64,000 nucleotides of DNA from Ideonella sp. (GTDB lineage Bacteria; Pseudomonadota; Gammaproteobacteria; Burkholderiales; Burkholderiaceae_C): positions 62,001-126,000 of the forward strand of contig JABTUC010000004.1 of NCBI GenBank assembly GCA_015075545.1, read 5' to 3'. Each line of letters begins with the position of its first letter. Within the stretch, counting starts at the first letter, position 1. Of this stretch, positions 46,668-55,097 are shown one piece after another. The notes below the pieces were generated by a model, which was not told the origin of the DNA, made no database searches, and saw only the letters and a list, made by a program, of their open reading frames with translations. The position numbers and the translations under genes are program-made.

Positions 46668-47835
46668 TCACCCGCGCTCGAGGATCAGCGTCGTGCTCGC
46701 GTGCCGGGCACCGAGGTTGCCGCCGGTACCCTGCGCCAGCGCCAGCGCGCAGCCCCGCACCTGCACCGCCGGGTGCGCCTCGCCGCGCAACTGGCGCACC
46801 GCCTCGATCACCTTGGTGATGCCGCCGCGGTTGGCCGGATGGTTGTTGCACAGCCCGCCGCCGTCGGTGTTGAACGGCAGACGGCCGACGCCCGAGATCA
46901 GGTTGCCGTCGGCGACGAAACGGCCGCCCTCGCCCCTTGCGCAGAAGCCGAGGTCCTTCGAGCTGCAGCAGCACGGTGATCGTGAAGCTGTCGTAGACGC
47001 TCGCGTACTGGATGTCGCGCGGCGCCACGCCGGCCTCGGCGAATGCCGCCGCGCCGGATACGGCGGCGCCGGTGGTGGTGAGATCGACCTCGCCCGCGCG
47101 CTGGCCGCGCACCGTCTCGCCGGCGCCGATCACGCCGACGAGCGGGCGCTTCAGGCTGCGCGCGATCTCGGGCCGCGCCACGATCAACGCGCCGCCGCCG
47201 TCGCTGACCACGCAGCAGTCCAACCGATGCAGCGGGTCGGAGATCACCGGCGAGTCGAGCACGTCGCGCACCGTCACCACCTCGCGCAGCATCGCCTGCG
47301 GGTTGTGCTGCGCGTGGTGCGACGCCGCCACCTTGATCCACGCGAGCTGCTCGCCGGTGGTGCCGAACTCGTGCATGTGCCGCATCGCCACCATGCCGTA
47401 GCCGTTGACGGTGGTCAGGCCGTACGGCGCCTCCCACGGCGCCTCGGGCGTGCCGGCGCGCGTGCGCGGCGCGGTGCCGCTCGAGCCCTCGCTGCGCGGC
47501 CGCCCGGCCAGCGTGATCAGCGCGACCGAGCAGCGGCCGGCCGCGATCGCGTCGCGCGCGTGCGCCACCAGCGCGAGGTACGACGCGCCGCCCAGGTCGG
47601 TGCTCTCGGTGTGGCGCACCTTCAGGTTCAGGCAGTCGATCATCGACACCGGCCCCATGCCCGGTGCGTCGCCCGCGCAGAAGTAGGCGTCGACGTCGTC
47701 CTTGCTCAGGCCCGCATCGGTCAGCGCACCGGCCGCGCACTCGGCATGCAACTGCGCCACGGTCTTGTCGGGCGCCTTGCGCGTCGGATGCTCGAAGGCG
47801 CCGACGATGCACGCTTTGGCGTCACGATGGGGCAC
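46668..47835 (-). CDS. Thiolase-family protein (SCP-x/acetyl-CoA acetyltransferase-like), one frameshift
   Basis: About 389 residues. It begins '[20 protein letters not shown]' and has '[20 protein letters not shown]' where classical thiolases carry the nucleophile cysteine in a CSSG-type loop; here the loop reads DLGGAS, with no cysteine. Later motifs are '[18 protein letters not shown]', '[13 protein letters not shown]' and, after a frame change near 46945, '[18 protein letters not shown]'. Lack of the usual cysteine is common in DUF35-linked thiolase-like proteins, which act as lyases or synthases. GTG at 47835 is the best start. The DUF35 gene follows at once. Confidence 0.83.
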
Positions 47836-47945
47836 TGGAGTCGAACCTCGCCGATCGGTGCGCCGAATGTACTGCCTCGACAGAGCGCCGACATCGGAAG
47901 GCCAGCCGCCCCCAGAATGTCCGACCCGAACGCGAGGCTCCTGCC

Positions 47946-48011
47946 ATGAACACACCCTCGACCTTTGCCGCCGCCCACGGCGATGGCTACGAGCTGCAGA
48001 TGGGCCGCTGG
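47946..48011 (+). pseudogene. N-terminal stub of a class I SAM methyltransferase
   Basis: ATG at 47946 opens a frame reading '[18 protein letters not shown]', which matches the start of a family of SAM-dependent methyltransferases that continue with '..GRWSRRLAPxF'. After the Trp the match ends abruptly, and the rest of the frame (to about 48239) is unlike any protein. The enzyme has lost almost everything; the neighbouring TerB gene runs across the junction from the other strand. Recognition rests on only about 20 residues. Confidence 0.4.
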
Positions 48012-48574
48012 GCCGCAGGAGCCCGCTCACACACCACCGGCGAAAGCGCCGAGCTGGTCGGCCGGGTTGCTGCGAACCGGCCAGACGCACCCCTCGGCCA
48101 AACCCGCCGGCGCTCAACCCCCGCCGCGTCGCGCGCGCGCAGCCGCGCGTTGACGTACGCCCCCTGCGGCACGTGCAGCAGGTCGGCGATGCGCCACAGC
48201 ACGTGGCGCTCGTTGTCGCTGAGGCGGCCGTCGGCGTAGGCGACGCGCCACATCTCCTCGACGATGCGGATCTTGTGCGCCGTGTCGAAGCGCTCGTCGA
48301 TGCGCGAGGTGAAGCTGTAGAGGTCGGTGGCGTGGCGCGAGGTGGTCTCGGCCAGCTCGGCCAGGCGCGCCGCCTCGTCGTCGGCCAGCGCGAACTCCTG
48401 GCGCAGCGCCTTGCGCACCGCATCGCGCTGGCGCTCGTCGATGGTCTCGTCGGCGCGCATCACTTCCACCAGCACGACCGCGGTGGCCAACCGCAGCGCC
48501 CGTTCGTCGGTCTGCGCGTCGCCGGCGGCCGGCTGCAGCAGGCTCTCGAACAGGTCTTTCAGGGTCTCGAGCAT
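47987..48574 (-). CDS. TerB-family (tellurite-resistance-like) protein with aberrant tail
   Basis: A 195-residue frame. The first 150 residues are a typical TerB helical domain: '[20 protein letters not shown]', '[20 protein letters not shown]' and '[20 protein letters not shown]', with acidic metal-binding positions, ending '[18 protein letters not shown]'. The final 43 or so residues ('[20 protein letters not shown]' onward) are not family-like and overlap the methyltransferase stub. The normal stop seems to have been lost in a rearrangement near 48110. TerB proteins bind divalent cations at the membrane; real tellurite resistance is not implied. Confidence 0.82.
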   Translation of the reverse strand: MLETLKDLFESLLQPAAGDAQTDERALRLATAVVLVEVMRADETIDERQRDAVRKALRQEFALADDEAARLAELAETTSRHATDLYSFTSRIDERFDTAHKIRIVEEMWRVAYADGRLSDNERHVLWRIADLLHVPQGAYVNARLRARDAAGVERRRVWPRGASGRFAATRPTSSALSPVVCERAPAAQRPICSS

Positions 48575-48608
48575 CGGCCAGGGCAGGCGGCACGGCGCCG
48601 CCCGCGGA

Positions 48609-49871
48609 TCACTGCGACTCGAGCCAGTCGCACGCCACGCTGGCCAGCGAACGCACGCCCAGCAGCAGCGCGCTCTCGTCGACCGAGAAGCGCGGCGAGT
48701 GGTTGGGCGCCGCCTTGGTCGGGTCGACGCCCGGCGGCGCGACGCCGACGAAGAAGAACAGCCCCGGCACCAGCTTCTGGAAGTAAGAGAAGTCTTCCGA
48801 GCCGGTGACCTTGGGCACGAACTGCACCTTGTCGGCGCCGGCCACGCGCTGCAGCGTGGGCAGCATCGCTCAGTCAGCGCCGGGTCGTTCACGGTGACCG
48901 GGTAGTTCTTCTCGATGCACACCGTGCAGCCGGCGCGCGAGCCCTGGCCACGGCCTCGGCCAGCGTGGTGACGCGCTCGTGCACGTCGTCGCGCATGCCC
49001 TCGTCGAAGGTGCGGATGGTGCCGCGCATCTCCACCGACTCGGGGATGATGTTCTCGCGCACGCCGCCCTTGATCATGCCCACCGTCACCACCGCGGGCT
49101 CGCGAGCGATGTCGATGGCACGGCTGACCACCGTCTGCAGGCCGAGCACCACCTGCGCCGAGGTGACGATCGGGTCGACGCCGAGCCACGGCGCGGCGCC
49201 GTGCGTCTGGCGGCCGTGCACCGTGATGCTGAAGCGGTCGGAGCTGGCCATCGCGGGCCCGCTGCGGTAGCCGATGTACCCCGCGTTCTGGCGCGAGGTG
49301 ACGTGCAGGCCGAAGATCGCCTGCGGCGACGGGTGCTGCAGCGCGCCCTCGGCGATCATCATCTTGGCGCCGCCGTCCGCCCTGCGGCGGCATCTCCTCG
49401 GCGCGGCTGGAAGATGAACTTCACGCTGCCGCGCAGGCGCTCGCGCAGCCCGGCGAGCACGCTGGCCACACCCATCAGGATCGCGGTGTGGCAGTCGTGG
49501 CCGCAGGCGTGCATGACGCCGACTTCCTCGCCGTTCCAGATCGTGCGCACCTTCGACGCGAACGGCAGGTCGACCTGCTCGGCCACCGGCAGCGCGTCCA
49601 TGTCGGCGCGCAGCGCCACCACCTTGCCCGGCAGCTTGCCCTTCAACAGGCCGACGACGCCGGTGTGCGCGACGCCGGTCTTGACGTCGTCGAAGCCGAG
49701 GCTCCTCAAATGCTCCGCGACGATGGCCGCGGTGCGCGTTTCGCGGTTGCCGAGTTCGGGGTGCTGATGGAAATCGCGCCGCCACGCGATCACGCGCGCT
49801 TCGATCGCGCCTGCGGCGTCGTCGATCGCAGCGGCCAGGCTGCCCGGGATGGCGGCGGTTTTGGTGTCCAT
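48609..49871 (-). pseudogene. M20-family amidohydrolase (hippurate-hydrolase-like), frameshifted
   Basis: The family's metal-binding motifs are present: 'RRDFHQHPELGNRE', 'VALRADMDALPV', 'MHACGHDCHTAILMG', then 'AIFGLHVTSRQNAGYIG' and the C-terminal 'VTGSEDFSYFQKLVPGLFFF'. About 400 residues are expected. At least four frame changes (near 49390, 48945, 48875 and between) are needed. The enzyme would hydrolyse N-acyl amino acids in the cytoplasm. It is 34 bp upstream of the TerB gene on the same strand. With every metal ligand intact, consensus errors are likely. Confidence 0.8.
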
Positions 49872-50062
49872 GGCAGACCCTATCACACCGGCGTCGCGCC
49901 TCGGCGCGCGCGCCGAACGCCCCGCCTCGCCTGCAGCTCTCGCCGTCAGCCGCGGTTCAGAAAGCGCCTACCCTCGACCCCGCGAGGGCAGGCGGTGCGG
50001 GGCTCGCACGCTGCGGTGGTTTGCCGTAGGCTGCCAGCGTCATCCGCCGCTGGAGGTTGCCC

Positions 50063-50647
50063 ATGGATTCGCAAGCCCCGTTGCCGTCGTTCCTGCTGTC
50101 GCCCGGCGTGTCGATGATCCAGGCCGCGCCGTGGCACGCGCAGCCGGTCACCCTCAGGTCGCCGGCGCTGACGGTGATGACCGACCTCACCAAGGTGAAG
50201 GCGGCCACCATCCGCCCCGAGCTGACGCTGCACCAGGCCGAGCAGACCATGATCTACCAGGGCGTGCGGCTCCTGTTCGTGGTCAGCGAGATGCCTGCGC
50301 TCGAGGGCCTGATCACCACCACCGACCTCAGCGGCGAGCGCCCGATGAGCCTGCTGCACCAGCGCAACCAGCGCTACGACGAGTTGCGCGTGGCCGACGT
50401 GATGACGCCGCTGCGCATGCTCGAGGCGATCGAGTTCGACTCGATCGCCGGCGCCATCGTCGGCAACGTGGTGGCCACGCTCAAGCGCGCCGGCCGCAAC
50501 CACCTGCTGGTGGTGCAGGCGGCGGCACACGGCGAGCCGCGGCGCGTGCGCGGCGTGATCTCGCGCGCGCAGGTCGAGCGCCAGCTGGGCACGCAGATCG
50601 CACCGGTCCCCAGCTCCTACTCCGAGATGGGGCACGCGCGGCTGTAG
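50063..50647 (+). CDS. CBS-domain protein
   Basis: A 194-residue protein made of two CBS motifs. The first is 'ATIRPELTLHQAEQTMIYQG' with 'LLFVVSEMPALEGLITTTDL'; the second 'VADVMTPLRMLEAIEFDSI' with 'NHLLVVQ..' and 'RVRGVISRAQVERQLG'. TGGAGG precedes the ATG at 50063. CBS pairs bind adenine nucleotides or SAM; a stand-alone protein like this may sense energy state. It precedes the tetR gene by 63 bp but probably has its own transcript. Confidence 0.87.
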   Translation: MDSQAPLPSFLLSPGVSMIQAAPWHAQPVTLRSPALTVMTDLTKVKAATIRPELTLHQAEQTMIYQGVRLLFVVSEMPALEGLITTTDLSGERPMSLLHQRNQRYDELRVADVMTPLRMLEAIEFDSIAGAIVGNVVATLKRAGRNHLLVVQAAAHGEPRRVRGVISRAQVERQLGTQIAPVPSSYSEMGHARL

Positions 50648-50684
50648 CCGCCCGCTGCCCGCGGCGGCGGAAGCTGCGGCCCGG

Positions 50685-50702
50685 GTTAACTGTCTGGTTA
50701 AA
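50685..50702 (+). promoter_or_regulatory. Probable TetR operator before the tetR start
   Basis: GTTAAC (50685-50690) and GTTAA (50697-50701) are spaced by one 12-bp period, forming TTAACTGTCTGGTTAA. Read on the other strand this is TTAACCAGACAGTTAA, which matches 14 of 16 positions of the site at 56668-56683 upstream of tctC. It lies only 9 bp before the tetR ATG, so binding would block transcription or early elongation of tetR. The identity of the binding protein is inferred from position. Confidence 0.6.
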
Positions 50703-50710
50703 CTGGGCGC

Positions 50711-51352
50711 ATGCCGGCCCGTCGACGCCCCGCCCCTGCACGCGACCCCGAGCCGACGCGCGCGCGCATCCTGGCGGCGGCGAAGGCCGAGTTCGCGCGC
50801 AGCGGCCTCGGCGGCGCGCGCGTCGACCGCATCGCCGAGCGCGCCGGCGCCAACAAGCGCATGCTGTACTACTACTTCGACAGCAAGGACGGCCTGTTCC
50901 GCGCCGTGCTCGAAGCCACCTACGAGCACATCCGCGAGGCCGAGAAGGCGCTGCACCTCGACGCGCTCGATCCGCACGAGGCGATCCGCCGGCTGATCGA
51001 GTTCACCTGGGACTACCACCTGCAGCACCCCGAGTTCCTGAGCCTGCTCAACAGCGCCAACCTGCACCGCGCCGAGCACCTGAAGAGCTCGACCAAGGTG
51101 CGGCGCATGCACTCGCCGTTCGTCGCGATGATCCGCGACATCCTCGAGCGCGGCGTGCGCGCAGGCGTGTTCCGCAGCGGCGTCGACGCGGTGCAGCTCT
51201 ACATCTCGATCGCCGCGCTGGCGTACTTCTACCTCGGCAACAACTACACGCTGTCGGCGATCTTCGGGCGCGACCTGAAGGCGAAGAAGGCGTGCCAGGA
51301 ACGCCTCGCCCACATGACCGAGCTGGTGCTCGGCTACCTGCGAAAGGCTTGA
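50711..51352 (+). CDS. TetR-family transcriptional regulator
   Basis: A 213-residue repressor. The N-terminal helix-turn-helix is 'RARILAAAKAEFARSGLGGA' and 'RVDRIAERAGANKRMLYYYF' with 'DSKDGLFRAVLEATYEHI', the canonical TetR/AcrR pattern. The C-terminal ligand domain is helical ('IEFTWDYHLQHPEFLSLLNS') and resembles regulators with a TetR_C RutR-like domain. It heads an operon-like run with the epimerase and DapA-like genes. A shared operator suggests it also controls the TctCBA operon 5 kb away. The inducer is probably a pathway substrate. Confidence 0.9.
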   Translation: MPARRRPAPARDPEPTRARILAAAKAEFARSGLGGARVDRIAERAGANKRMLYYYFDSKDGLFRAVLEATYEHIREAEKALHLDALDPHEAIRRLIEFTWDYHLQHPEFLSLLNSANLHRAEHLKSSTKVRRMHSPFVAMIRDILERGVRAGVFRSGVDAVQLYISIAALAYFYLGNNYTLSAIFGRDLKAKKACQERLAHMTELVLGYLRKA

Positions 51353-51360
51353 AATGAATC

Positions 51361-51440
51361 CCCCTCGATGCGCCTTCGGCGCCTCCCCCAGGGGGGCGCC
51401 GCCAGCGGCCCGGCACAGCCGGATCCGCGGCGGCCGCTTG
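51361..51440. repeat. REP-like intergenic repeat, copy 1
   Basis: The tract CCTCCCCCAGGGGGGCGCC followed by a core at 51401-51432 recurs at 57721-57810; the 32-nt cores (57768-57799 in copy 2) differ at two positions. It contains short hairpins and lies between tetR and the epimerase gene. This resembles the dispersed palindromic repeats common in Comamonadaceae-like genomes. Confidence 0.65.
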
Positions 51441-51484
51441 GTTGCGGCGGTCTCGTGCCACGCGGGTGCTGTTTGGCACCTTGG

Positions 51485-52510
51485 ATGACTGACATGCTGC
51501 CCGCACGCTTCGACAACGTCGAACACCTCGAAGAGGTGATGACCACCCCGTCGCCGGCGCTGGTGGAGACGCTCGCGCGCGTCGACGGCGACATCCTGGT
51601 GCTCGGCGTCGGCGGCAAGATGGGCCCGACCTTGGCGCGGCTGGCCAAACGCGCGGCGCCTTCCAAGCGCGTGATCGGCGTGGCGCGCTTCTCCGAGCCC
51701 GGGCTGCGGGCGGCGCTGCAGCGCCACGGCGTCGAGTGCATCGCCGCCGACCTGCTGTCGCGCGAGCAGCTCGCCGCGCTGCCCGACGTGCCCAACGTCG
51801 TCTTCATGGCCGGGCGCAAGTTCGGCTCGGCCGGCAGCGAGTGGCTGACCTGGGCGATGAACGCCCACGTGCCGGCGCTGGTGGCGCAGCGCTACGCACG
51901 CTCGCGCATCGTCGCCTTTTCCACCGCGTGCGTGTACTCGTTCGTCGACGTGCACGGCGCGGGCGCACCCGAGTCGGCGCCGCTGACTCCGCCCGGCGAG
52001 TACGCCAACTCGTGCGTCGCGCGCGAGCGCCTGTTCGAGCACTTCTCGCACGCGCTCGGCACGCCGGGGCGGCTGATCCGGCTGTCGTACGCGATCGACA
52101 TGCGCTACGGCGTGCTGCACGACCTGGCGCGCAAGCTGCTGGCGCGCGAACCGATCGACCTCGCGATGGGCCACGCCAACATCATCTGGCAGGGCGACGC
52201 CAACGAGCAGGCGCTGCGCGCGCTGGCGCACTGCACCGCCCCGACCAGCGGTCTCAACGTCAGCGGGCCGGTGCAGCGCATCCGCGACCTCGCCACCGCG
52301 CTCGCGCAGCGGCTCGGCGTGCAGCCGGCGTTCACCGGCAGCGAAGCGCCCACCGCGTGGCTGGTGGACACCGCAGAGGCGCAGCGACTGTTCGGTGCGC
52401 CCGCGGTGCCGTTGGCGTCGATGCTCGACTGGACCGCCGACTGGGTTTCACGCGACCTGGTGAGCCTGAACAAGCCCACGCACTACGAAGCGCGCGACGG
52501 CAAGTACTGA
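51485..52510 (+). CDS. NAD(P)-dependent epimerase/dehydratase (extended SDR)
   Basis: A 341-residue Rossmann enzyme. The dinucleotide motif is 'DILVLGVGGKMGPTLARLAK', the catalytic Ser/Thr strand is 'RIVAFSTACVYSF', and the active-site Tyr lies in 'GEYANSCVARERLFEHF'. In classical members Tyr is followed four residues later by Lys; here that position is Cys, so the proton relay is unusual. 'GLNVSGPVQRIRDLATALA' closes the sugar-binding domain. It lies 132 bp after tetR and 10 bp before the DapA-like gene, and is presumably part of the same pathway. Confidence 0.87.
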   Translation: MTDMLPARFDNVEHLEEVMTTPSPALVETLARVDGDILVLGVGGKMGPTLARLAKRAAPSKRVIGVARFSEPGLRAALQRHGVECIAADLLSREQLAALPDVPNVVFMAGRKFGSAGSEWLTWAMNAHVPALVAQRYARSRIVAFSTACVYSFVDVHGAGAPESAPLTPPGEYANSCVARERLFEHFSHALGTPGRLIRLSYAIDMRYGVLHDLARKLLAREPIDLAMGHANIIWQGDANEQALRALAHCTAPTSGLNVSGPVQRIRDLATALAQRLGVQPAFTGSEAPTAWLVDTAEAQRLFGAPAVPLASMLDWTADWVSRDLVSLNKPTHYEARDGKY

Positions 52511-52520
52511 GAACCACACC

Positions 52521-53587
52521 ATGCACTGGAGCGACCTTCCCGCCGACGCGCTGGCCGTGCTGCGTCGCGGCGCCGTGATGCCGGCGCACCTGCTGGCGCT
52601 CGACGCGCAGCGCCGGCTCGACCCGCGCCGCCAGCGCGCGCTGACGCGCTACTACCTCGACGCCGGCGCCGGCGGGCTGGCGGTGGGCGTGCACTCGACG
52701 CAGTTCGCGATCCGCGAGCAGGGCCTGTACGAGCCGGTGCTGGCGCTGGCGGCGCAGACCGCGCGCGAGTGGGTGCCGCTCGAAGGGCCGCGGCCGCTGT
52801 TCATGACCGCGGGGCTGGCCGGGCCCACTGCGCAGGCGCGGCGCGAGGCGCAGACGGCGCGCGGCCTGGGCTATCACGCCGGCCTGCTGAGCCTGGCGGC
52901 GCTGAAGGCGCGGGCGAAGACGAGCTGATCGCGCACTGCACCGCGATTGCCGAGGAGCTGCCGCTGGTCGGTTTCTACCTGCAGAGCGCGGTCGGCGGCA
53001 TCGAACTGCCGGTGGGTTTCTGGCGCCGATTCGCGGCGATCGACAACGTGGTGGCGATCAAGATGGCGCCGTTCAACCGCTACCGCACGCTCGACGTGAT
53101 CCGCGGCGTGGTCGAAGCCGGCGCTGAAGCGCGCGTCACGCTGTACACCGGCAACGACGACCACATCGTGCTCGATCTGGTGAGCCCGTTCGTCGTGCGC
53201 CGCGGCGGCGAAGACATCACCGTGCGCATCGAAGGCGGCCTGCTCGGCCACTGGAGCGTGTGGACGCGCGCCGCGGTGCTGCTGCTGCAGCGCATCCACG
53301 CGGCGCGCGCGTGCGGCGCGATCGACGACGCGCTGCTCTCACTCGACTCGCGCGTCACCGACTGCAACGCCGCGCTGTTCGACGTGGCGCACGGCTTCGC
53401 CGGCTGCATCGCCGGCTGCCACGAGGTGCTGCGCCGCCAGGGCCTGTTCGAAGGCATCTGGTGCCTCGACCCGGCCGAAGGCCTGAGCCCGGGCCAGGCC
53501 GACGAACTGACCCGCGTGCACGCGGCGCACCCGGAGTTGCACGACGACGACTTCGTGCGCGAGCACCTGGCGCGCTGGCTGGGCTGA
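52521..53587 (+). CDS. Dihydrodipicolinate-synthase/NAL-family aldolase, one frameshift
   Basis: About 355 residues, longer than typical DapA (about 300). The TIM-barrel features are 'YLDAGAGGLAVGVHSTQFAI' (replacing the G-T-T-G-E loop), Tyr in 'LVGFYLQSAVGG' and the Schiff-base lysine in 'NVVAIKMAPFNRYRTLDVI'. The frame changes near 52915. Members cleave or dehydrate 2-keto-3-deoxy sugar acids or form pyruvate adducts. It is 10 bp after the epimerase gene. With the enolase-family dehydratase at 60810-62255 it could form a dehydration-then-aldol-cleavage route. Confidence 0.85.
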
Positions 53588-53642
53588 GGCCGCAAGGGCC
53601 GCAGGTCCGTCGGTGGCTGCTCCCGGGACCGCCCCGGCGAGG

Positions 53643-53975
53643 TCACTTCTTCATCGCGTCTTGCTTCATCGCGTCCTTGGCCATCGCGTCCTTGGCCATC
53701 GGATCCTTCTTCATCGCATCCTTCTTGGACATGGTGTCCTTCTTCATGCCGTCCTTGTGCATGGCGTCCTTGCCCATCGGGTCCGTGCCCATCGTGTCCT
53801 TCTTCATGCCGTCGTGCTTCTTCATGCCGTCCTTGGACATGGCATCGGCCGACATCGCTTCCTTCTTCATGCCGTCCTTGGGCATCTCCTGGTTCTTCAT
53901 CGCATCCTGCGCGAGCACGGCCGTGCCGGCGCCGAGCAGGAAGGCAGAAACGATCGCGGCGGTGAGGGTCTTCAT
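53643..53975 (-). CDS. Pentapeptide MXKDX-repeat secreted protein
   Basis: A 110-residue protein. A signal peptide ('MKTLTAAIVSAFLLGAGTAV') is followed, from about residue 24 to the end, by some 17 five-residue units of the type D-x-M-x-K ('DAMKK', 'DGMKK', 'DPMAK', 'DTMSK'). This is the MXKDX-repeat family, found mostly in betaproteobacteria and of unknown function. The Met/Lys/Asp periodicity should give an amphipathic, possibly metal- or oxidant-binding helix in the periplasm. Slight irregularities ('HDGMKK', 'DTMSKK') show unit-level slippage. A cytochrome remnant lies just upstream. Confidence 0.87.
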   Translation of the reverse strand: MKTLTAAIVSAFLLGAGTAVLAQDAMKNQEMPKDGMKKEAMSADAMSKDGMKKHDGMKKDTMGTDPMGKDAMHKDGMKKDTMSKKDAMKKDPMAKDAMAKDAMKQDAMKK

Positions 53976-54052
53976 GGGGGTTCCTTGCACAGACAAAGGT
54001 TGCGCGTCGCGAGCGACGCAGAGGCGTTCGTCGGACTGCGGCGCGCACGCGC

Positions 54053-54196
54053 TCAGGATCCTCCGAACCAGTTGTAGCCCTGGTGCACCAGCACGAAGAG
54101 CGCGGCGGCGTTGAGCCAGTGCGTGGCGCGCAGCCACGCCGGGTAGATCGACGGCGCCGCGACGGCGGACCGCAGGGGAAGCGTGTGCGCTGGCAT
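54053..54196 (-). pseudogene. Cytochrome b-type membrane protein remnant, probably fused to the end of a lost gene
   Basis: A 47-residue frame from ATG 54196. It begins like the first helix of thiosulfate-reductase/YedZ-type cytochrome b proteins ('YPAWLRATHWLNAAALFVL', with the haem-ligand His of the first helix) and then ends 'VHQGYNWFGGS', which does not belong to that family and looks like the tail of another protein. The usual partner of such cytochromes near MXKDX proteins is a molybdopterin oxidoreductase. A deletion joining the two genes would give this scar. This reading is inference. Confidence 0.4.
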
Positions 54197-54287
54197 GCGG
54201 CGTAAGTCGCCCGCCATCGCGATTCCTTACAGCGGCGCCTGGGCCGCCTTCGCGCGCGGCCTGCGCCGCGCGCTATCGCAGCATGGC

Positions 54288-55070
54288 CTACTGCATGTAC
54301 CAGCCGTGGCTCACGACGATCGACTGCCCGGTCAGCGCGTTGGTCGGGAACGCGGCCAGGAAGACCGCGAGCCCGGCCACGTCTTGTGTGGTGGTGAACT
54401 CGCCGTCGACGGTCTCCTTGAGCATCACGTTGCGCACCACGTCGGCCTCCGAGATGTGCAGCTCCTTGGCTTGCTCGGGGATCTGCTTCTCGACCAGCGG
54501 CGTGCGCACGAAGCCGGGGCAGATCACGTTGGAGCGGATGCCCGCCGCAGCACCCTCCTTGGCGACCACCTTGGCCAGGCCGAGCAGGCCGTGCTTGGCG
54601 GTGACGTACGGCGCCTTCAGCGGCGAGGCCTCGTGCGAGTGCACCGAGCCCATGTAGATGATGCTGCCTCCGCGCTTGGCGGCGATCATCGCGCGCATCG
54701 CGGCGCGCGTGGTGAGGAAGGCGCCGTCGACGTGCACCGCCAGCAGGCGCTTCCAGTCGGCGAACTTCAGCTCGACCAGCGAGCTGATGATCTGGATGCC
54801 GGCGTTGCTGACCAGCACGTCGACGCCGCCCCAGGCCTTGACCATCTTGGCGAAGCCGGCTTCGACCTGCGCCTCGTCGGTGACGTTCATCGCCACCGCC
54901 ATCGCGGTGCCACCGGCCTGGGTGATCTTGGCTGCTGCGGCCTCGCCCGCGGCCAGCGAGAGGTCGGCGATGCAGACCTTGGCGCCTTCGCGCGCGAACT
55001 CGGTGGCGATCTCGTTGCCGATGCCGCTGGCAGCGCCGGTGATCAAGGCGGTCTTGTTGGTGAGTTGCAT
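54288..55070 (-). CDS. 3-Hydroxybutyrate dehydrogenase (SDR)
   Basis: A 260-residue short-chain dehydrogenase. The cofactor motif is '[20 protein letters not shown]', with 'NAGIQ' and the catalytic Ser/Tyr/Lys in '[20 protein letters not shown]' (Y-V-T-A-K follows). The ending '[18 protein letters not shown]' is characteristic of 3-hydroxybutyrate dehydrogenases. It interconverts 3-hydroxybutyrate and acetoacetate with NAD+. AAGGAG precedes the ATG. It lies 27 bp after the acetoacetate decarboxylase gene, forming a ketone-body operon that may feed polyhydroxybutyrate turnover. Confidence 0.9.
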   Translation of the reverse strand: MQLTNKTALITGAASGIGNEIATEFAREGAKVCIADLSLAAGEAAAAKITQAGGTAMAVAMNVTDEAQVEAGFAKMVKAWGGVDVLVSNAGIQIISSLVELKFADWKRLLAVHVDGAFLTTRAAMRAMIAAKRGGSIIYMGSVHSHEASPLKAPYVTAKHGLLGLAKVVAKEGAAAGIRSNVICPGFVRTPLVEKQIPEQAKELHISEADVVRNVMLKETVDGEFTTTQDVAGLAVFLAAFPTNALTGQSIVVSHGWYMQ

Positions 55071-55097
55071 GGTGAAGCTCCTTCTTCGATGGGGTTT

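Noticed and set aside
47821-47850. tRNA-like T-arm word (GGTTCGACTCC on the minus strand)
   Set aside because: No matching acceptor or anticodon stems are present, and the T-stem does not pair.
45367-48423. Apparent 1018-residue multidomain protein (thiolase, DUF35, sugar dehydrogenase)
   Set aside because: It arises because frameshifts bring neighbouring genes into one open frame; each domain has its own start and stop in the corrected frames.
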